This document shows positions 14,211 through 17,615 of a stretch of 17,615 nt of DNA, piece after piece; position 1 is the first letter of the stretch; each line of letters starts with the position of its first letter. The DNA comes from Candidatus Brocadiaceae bacterium (lineage in GTDB: Bacteria; Planctomycetota; Brocadiia; Brocadiales; Bathyanammoxibiaceae), in contig JASEHG010000019.1 of NCBI GenBank assembly GCA_030018855.1, positions 1-17,615 of the forward strand. Direction: 5' to 3'. Both the position numbers and the translations under genes were made by a program. The notes beneath the pieces were generated by a model, which was not told the DNA's origin, searched no databases, and worked only from the letters and a program-made list of their open reading frames with translations.

Positions 14211-17065
14211 GTAAAAGAGACCCCATAGAAGAAAAATCTTTTGCGTGGCTGTTTGCCCTGGTCATCTCCCTGCTCCTTATCAGTACCCTGTGGGCGATGT
14301 ACGATGAGGTAATAGGGAGGAGGCCCTGGAAGCACTATCAGCGGGAATTCCTGGCCGTGGCCGATGAAAAATCCCAGCAGGAGCTGAAGGCGGCCACCGA
14401 GGCCCTCGCTGCTGAAGGGTACAAGGGTCTTAGGCAGGAGTACGATAGGGTTACTAAGGCCCTGGAGGCCGATCCTGAGAGGAACAAGAAGATAGCCGAA
14501 CTGGAAAGGCTGAATAAAGAACTGGCCGAGCATATCCACGAATTACAACTCCATAGGGGTGAGTATCAGGCCACCGTGTACGTGATGGAAAAGGCCGAGG
14601 GGGAGGATAAAAGCAATCTCCTCCATGATGCCCAGGAGCTAGAGCCGTGCATTGAAGAACTCTCCACCAAGATGGCCACTATGCAGAGACGCAAGAAAGA
14701 GCTTCGGGCGGAACTAAAGGAGATGTCCAGAGAAAAAGAGGCCCTGGAGGAGAAACTACTGGCCTACGAGGACCGCCTGAAGGGTATACAGCGCTTCAGG
14801 GAGGCGTTAAAAAAGAAGAAGGTAGATATAAAACAGATAGTGAATGACGAGTTGGGGGTCATAGACCGGTGTCATAGCTGTCACGCCGGTGTGGTCACAA
14901 AGGGCTTTGAGGAGATCCAACAACCCCTCAAGACCCACTCCATGGTGGTAGGCCTACCAGCCCTTGCCCCTGGGCTGCCAGAAAGGGGCATACTGGACGC
15001 CCATCCCATAGAGACCTTTGGCTGTACCCCATGTCATAGAGGGCAGGGTTACGCCACCACCACTGCCCAAAAGGCCCATGGAGAACTGGAGTACGTCCTT
15101 ACTCCCCTCCTCAGGGGCAAATACAACCAGGCTACCTGCTTCAAGTGCCATGACTACGAGATGGACATCCCTGGGGGTGAGGTGGTGTCATTGGGGCGGA
15201 GACTGTTCCATGAATATGGTTGCATTGGGTGCCACTCAGTAGGAGCCCTGGAGAGGGAGGACAAGACCCGTTACATAGGCCCGACCCTTGACGAGATTGG
15301 CAGTAAGGTATACCCAGAGTGGATTACCCCCTGGATAAATAACCCCAAAGAATTCAGGGCTGACACCAAGATGCCACGCTTCTTCCTCAGCCAGGAGGAG
15401 ATAAGAAACGTAGCCTCCTACCTCTGGCAGATAACTCAGAAGACCTCCGAGCCGTTAAGTGTGCCCAAATTTGAGGCAGGGATGGTGGAATCAGGCAAGA
15501 ACCGCCTTGAGAAGACGGGGTGTCTGGGTTGTCACAAGATAGGAGACAGGGGGGGACAGTTTGCCCCCAACCTTACCAATATAGGAGAGAAGGCCCGCTA
15601 CGACTACCTGGTGGACTGGATAGCCGACCCGAAGAAGCACCAGCCCCAGGGCCGTATGCCCAGCCTCCGCCTGGGCAAGGAAGAGGCAGGAGAGATAGCG
15701 GCCTACCTCACTACCCTCAGGACAAAAGAGCCAGGCGGTGAACATGAGGACTTTGGTGACCCCAGCAAGGCCGAGGCAGGTTTTGCCCTGGTGGCCAGAT
15801 ACGGATGCTTTGGCTGTCACAAGATAAAGGGTATGGAAGACAGGGGTAAGATTGGGGCAGACCTCTCGGACGAGGGCGTCAAGCCCATAGAGCGGTTTGA
15901 TTTTGCCCTCCTTGAGCATGAGATTATGCACAAGGTAGGGCTGGAAACCCCCAGGGACGAGGTGGCAAAGGCAAGGATAGCCTGGCTCACTACTAAACTT
16001 AAAGACCCCAGGATATATGATACGGGTAAGTACAAAAAGCCGGAGGATAAGCTCCGTATGCCCAACGGCGGGCTAAACGACCAGGAGGCACAGGCCCTTG
16101 TTACGTTCATTATGGGGCTTACGGGCGAAAAGGTCTCTCCTAAATTTAAACGCAATCTCCCAGAGCGGGACAAGGCCATCGTGGACGGCACCTTTCTCAT
16201 CAGGAGATACAACTGTGTAGGATGCCATCCCTTCACCCTGGAGAGGCTAACCCTGGCCGACGGTACCAAGGTGGAGGGTATGACCAAGATGGAGGAGGAG
16301 GGCACCCTGTTCTTCCAACTCTGGCGGGATTACCCGGAGATGGGGAAGAAGCTGGGAGAGAACATTGCAGTAGAGCTGACTGAGGTAAAGGGGCGTGTCC
16401 CTACCATGGGAGGGGAGATAGTCCCCCTGATTATAGGGAAGCTGGAAGAGGAGGAGGGTCTGGTGCCAGAGGAGGCCAGGGCCTTTGCCCCCCCCTTCCT
16501 TTATGGAGAGGGAAAGAGGGTACAGGCCGACTGGCTGTACAGGTTCGTTCAGTCCCCCATACCCCTGAGACCCTGGCTGAACGTAAAGATGCCGACCTTT
16601 GGTCTTAGTAAAGAGGAGGCTAACACACTGGCCAAATATTTTGCCCTTCTTGAACATCAGGAGTATCCTTACGAACGACTACTGGAGAGAGAGAGGGCCT
16701 ATGTGGACGCAAGGTGTTCCAAGGATGCAGACTATTATATGAAGGCCAAACACCTCATGGACTCCAAGGACGTGAACTGCGGATCCTGCCACGTCCGTGG
16801 GGAATTGAAGCCCTCTGGAGACCCCTCTGGTTGGGCGCCTGATTTGTCCCTGGCCAGGGAACGCCTGAGGCCCAACTGGATAAAGGAGTGGCTTACTGAC
16901 CCCCAGAGGATACAGGTAGGCACAAAGATGCCCAAGTTCCCGTGGGGGGAGTTCCAGGACACATTCCCAGGTAGCGCCGGAGACCAGGTGGAAGCCCTGA
17001 AGGATTTGATTATGAGCCCTGGAGATTTATTAACCAGGTCACCTGCTGAACTGGCCAAGAGGTGA
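14207..17065 (+). CDS. Membrane-anchored coiled-coil octaheme cytochrome c
   Basis: Large multiheme cytochrome of 952 aa. One N-terminal helix (about residues 13-32) anchors it, without an obvious cleavage site. Residues about 45-215 are highly charged, Glu/Lys/Leu-rich and predicted coiled coil. Eight CxxCH motifs follow with first cysteines at 222, 273, 311, 339, 439, 534, 670 and 858: CHSCH, CTPCH, CFKCH, CIGCH, CLGCH, CFGCH, CVGCH and CGSCH. Several later modules repeat the pattern CxGCH...P.L..IG..W...W..DP......MP....E...ia.YL, typical of mono-heme cytochrome c domains, with Met of the MP segment a likely sixth ligand. Its start overlaps the previous stop by 4 nt. It likely replaces cytochrome c1/f as acceptor of the Rieske protein and bridges to NxrC. 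I do not recognise a named family for the full architecture. Confidence 0.88.
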   Translation: MSKRDPIEEKSFAWLFALVISLLLISTLWAMYDEVIGRRPWKHYQREFLAVADEKSQQELKAATEALAAEGYKGLRQEYDRVTKALEADPERNKKIAELERLNKELAEHIHELQLHRGEYQATVYVMEKAEGEDKSNLLHDAQELEPCIEELSTKMATMQRRKKELRAELKEMSREKEALEEKLLAYEDRLKGIQRFREALKKKKVDIKQIVNDELGVIDRCHSCHAGVVTKGFEEIQQPLKTHSMVVGLPALAPGLPERGILDAHPIETFGCTPCHRGQGYATTTAQKAHGELEYVLTPLLRGKYNQATCFKCHDYEMDIPGGEVVSLGRRLFHEYGCIGCHSVGALEREDKTRYIGPTLDEIGSKVYPEWITPWINNPKEFRADTKMPRFFLSQEEIRNVASYLWQITQKTSEPLSVPKFEAGMVESGKNRLEKTGCLGCHKIGDRGGQFAPNLTNIGEKARYDYLVDWIADPKKHQPQGRMPSLRLGKEEAGEIAAYLTTLRTKEPGGEHEDFGDPSKAEAGFALVARYGCFGCHKIKGMEDRGKIGADLSDEGVKPIERFDFALLEHEIMHKVGLETPRDEVAKARIAWLTTKLKDPRIYDTGKYKKPEDKLRMPNGGLNDQEAQALVTFIMGLTGEKVSPKFKRNLPERDKAIVDGTFLIRRYNCVGCHPFTLERLTLADGTKVEGMTKMEEEGTLFFQLWRDYPEMGKKLGENIAVELTEVKGRVPTMGGEIVPLIIGKLEEEEGLVPEEARAFAPPFLYGEGKRVQADWLYRFVQSPIPLRPWLNVKMPTFGLSKEEANTLAKYFALLEHQEYPYERLLERERAYVDARCSKDADYYMKAKHLMDSKDVNCGSCHVRGELKPSGDPSGWAPDLSLARERLRPNWIKEWLTDPQRIQVGTKMPKFPWGEFQDTFPGSAGDQVEALKDLIMSPGDLLTRSPAELAKR

Positions 17066-17075
17066 GAAAATAGCT

Positions 17076-17102
17076 GTAGGGGCATGTGCAACGTCCCCCT
17101 AC
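17076..17102 (+). terminator. Hairpin after octaheme gene, possible transcript end
   Basis: GTAGGGG at 17076-17082 pairs with CCCCTAC at 17096-17102; the interior adds four more pairs after one mismatch. The outer arms match the ends of the 29-bp palindromes at 6229 and 9649, so this is a diverged member of that family. It begins 11 bp after the stop codon. There is no T-run, so it may trim or stabilise the message rather than stop transcription. Confidence 0.4.
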
Positions 17103-17247
17103 CCCACCTTCCCTTCCCACAGAAACCACCCCAAACTGTCTCAGGGAGTACACTCTGGCATGTAAATTAATGTGTATGAGGGTTATCTCAGCAACATATG
17201 TGCTATCAAACACTTATATCTTTAAGGCGATTATCGTCCTGTACTAC

Positions 17248-17278
17248 GTGTGACCAAGACTACACACCCCCTTTTTTT
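17248..17278 (+). terminator. Weak candidate intrinsic terminator
   Basis: GTGTG at 17248-17252 pairs with CACAC at 17263-17267, followed by four C and seven T (17272-17278). The stem is only 5 bp and is separated from the T-run, so support is modest. The position, about 200 bp after the octaheme gene and before promoter-like elements, suits a transcript end. Confidence 0.3.
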
Positions 17279-17321
17279 GCCTGTCTATGGATATGTAGTC
17301 CCAACCATTTTGTTTCCAACA

Positions 17322-17330
17322 TGTTATAAT
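17322..17330 (+). promoter_or_regulatory. Extended -10 promoter for the ferredoxin gene
   Basis: TGTTATAAT contains a perfect TATAAT at 17325-17330 with the TGn extension. No good -35 hexamer is visible at 17 nt. The expected transcript start is near 17337, leaving a leader of about 95 nt before the ATG at 17433. Confidence 0.45.
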
Positions 17331-17354
17331 AATTACCAGTTACTTATCAAGAAT

Positions 17355-17370
17355 TGGTACGCTAATTGTG
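17355..17370 (+). promoter_or_regulatory. Sigma54-like sequence upstream of ferredoxin
   Basis: TGGTACGCTAATTGTG matches TGGnACG and TTG with the correct 10-nt spacing after GG (17356-17357), but the invariant -12 GC reads GT (17368-17369). That mismatch usually weakens sigma54 recognition strongly, so this is only a possible second target of the regulator. Confidence 0.25.
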
Positions 17371-17432
17371 AATGGTTCCCTAGCTAGAGCTGAATAGCTG
17401 GATATCCAGACTAAACGCCAAGGAGGACAAAT

Positions 17433-17615
17433 ATGGCATATATGATTACGGATACTTGTATAGGTTGTACCCTTTGTGCAAAGAAGTGCCCAGTAGGGGC
17501 TATTACCGGGGAGGCAAAGAAACTTCATTACATCCATTCTAGACTGTGCGTAGATTGTGGCGTCTGTGGCAGTTATTGCCCATCAAATAGTATTTATGAT
17601 CATGAGGGACAACAG
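17433..17615 (+). CDS. 2[4Fe-4S] ferredoxin, 5' part only
   Basis: The first 61 codons of a ferredoxin-type protein that continues past the right edge. Two clusters are visible: CIGCTLCAKKCP (C-x2-C-x2-C-x3-C-P, about residues 9-20) and CVDCGVCGSYCP (about 39-50), each with the standard four ligands. There is no signal peptide, so it is a cytoplasmic electron carrier or the N-terminal domain of a larger redox enzyme. A strong AAGGAGG at 17420-17426 lies 6 nt before ATG 17433. It is separated from the Nxr unit by a 330-bp gap with its own promoter-like elements, so it is probably an independent transcript. Whether the protein is a small ferredoxin or a fusion cannot be known from this window. 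Confidence 0.88.
   Translation, partial: MAYMITDTCIGCTLCAKKCPVGAITGEAKKLHYIHSRLCVDCGVCGSYCPSNSIYDHEGQQ

Larger units (their letters stand above)
17103..17432. other. 330-bp gap before the ferredoxin gene
   Basis: No gene is supported. A 27-codon frame at 17170-17253 has no ribosome site and no recognisable motif. The gap holds a weak hairpin plus T-run (17248-17278), an extended -10 element (17322-17330) and a sigma54-like sequence (17355-17370). Confidence 0.6.

Noticed and set aside
17170..17253. 27-codon open frame in the gap before the ferredoxin
   Set aside because: No ribosome binding site precedes it, the peptide has no recognisable feature, and its stop codon lies in the candidate terminator stem.

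Overview
This window carries one gene system: a two-component regulator followed by a long, same-strand nitrite oxidoreductase (Nxr) and cytochrome b/Rieske electron-transfer cluster. All supported genes are on the + strand. The bacterium cannot be named from the window. The beta subunit closely resembles, from memory, the periplasmic-type NxrB of anammox planctomycetes (Brocadiales) and of Nitrospira. It keeps a cysteine (C45) that I recall as aspartate in Nitrospira, which leans towards the anammox-like or a related uncultured lineage. Moderate G+C, heavy use of AGG and ATA codons, and many short palindromic intergenic repeats fit an environmental planctomycete or Nitrospirota-like genome, but this is inference.

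Layout. Positions 1-584 are non-coding and repeat-rich and end in a good sigma70 promoter. Genes 585-3736 encode a six-helix membrane histidine kinase with a RegB-like quinone-binding motif (GGxxNPF) and a PAS domain, then an NtrC-family sigma54 activator. Positions 3737-4164 are a regulatory gap holding overlapping dyads built from one half-site (3911-3940), about 190 bp upstream of a clear -24/-12 promoter (4096-4111). The unit that follows encodes: a pseudo-receiver protein without the phospho-acceptor Asp (4165-4602); a diheme cytochrome c fused to an ethylbenzene-dehydrogenase-gamma-type heme b domain (NxrC-like, 4649-6211); Tat-exported molybdenum NxrA (6284-9637); four-cluster Fe-S NxrB (9709-10878); a TorD/NarJ-type chaperone (10899-11672); a Rieske protein (11804-12364); a b6-type cytochrome b with the extra heme-c(i) cysteine (12414-13190); a subunit-IV-like protein (13236-14210); and a membrane-anchored coiled-coil octaheme cytochrome c (14207-17065). 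After a gap with terminator-like and promoter-like signals, a 2[4Fe-4S] ferredoxin begins at 17433 and runs off the window.

How it may work together (inference). The kinase would read the quinone redox state and activate the sigma54-dependent Nxr/bc unit through the NtrC-like regulator. NxrABC would interconvert nitrite and nitrate outside the cytoplasmic membrane. The Rieske/b/octaheme complex would connect Nxr electrons to the quinone pool, either quinol-driven nitrate reduction or nitrite oxidation feeding the chain. The direction cannot be told from sequence. Several gene junctions carry a palindrome, which may set subunit stoichiometry or mRNA stability.
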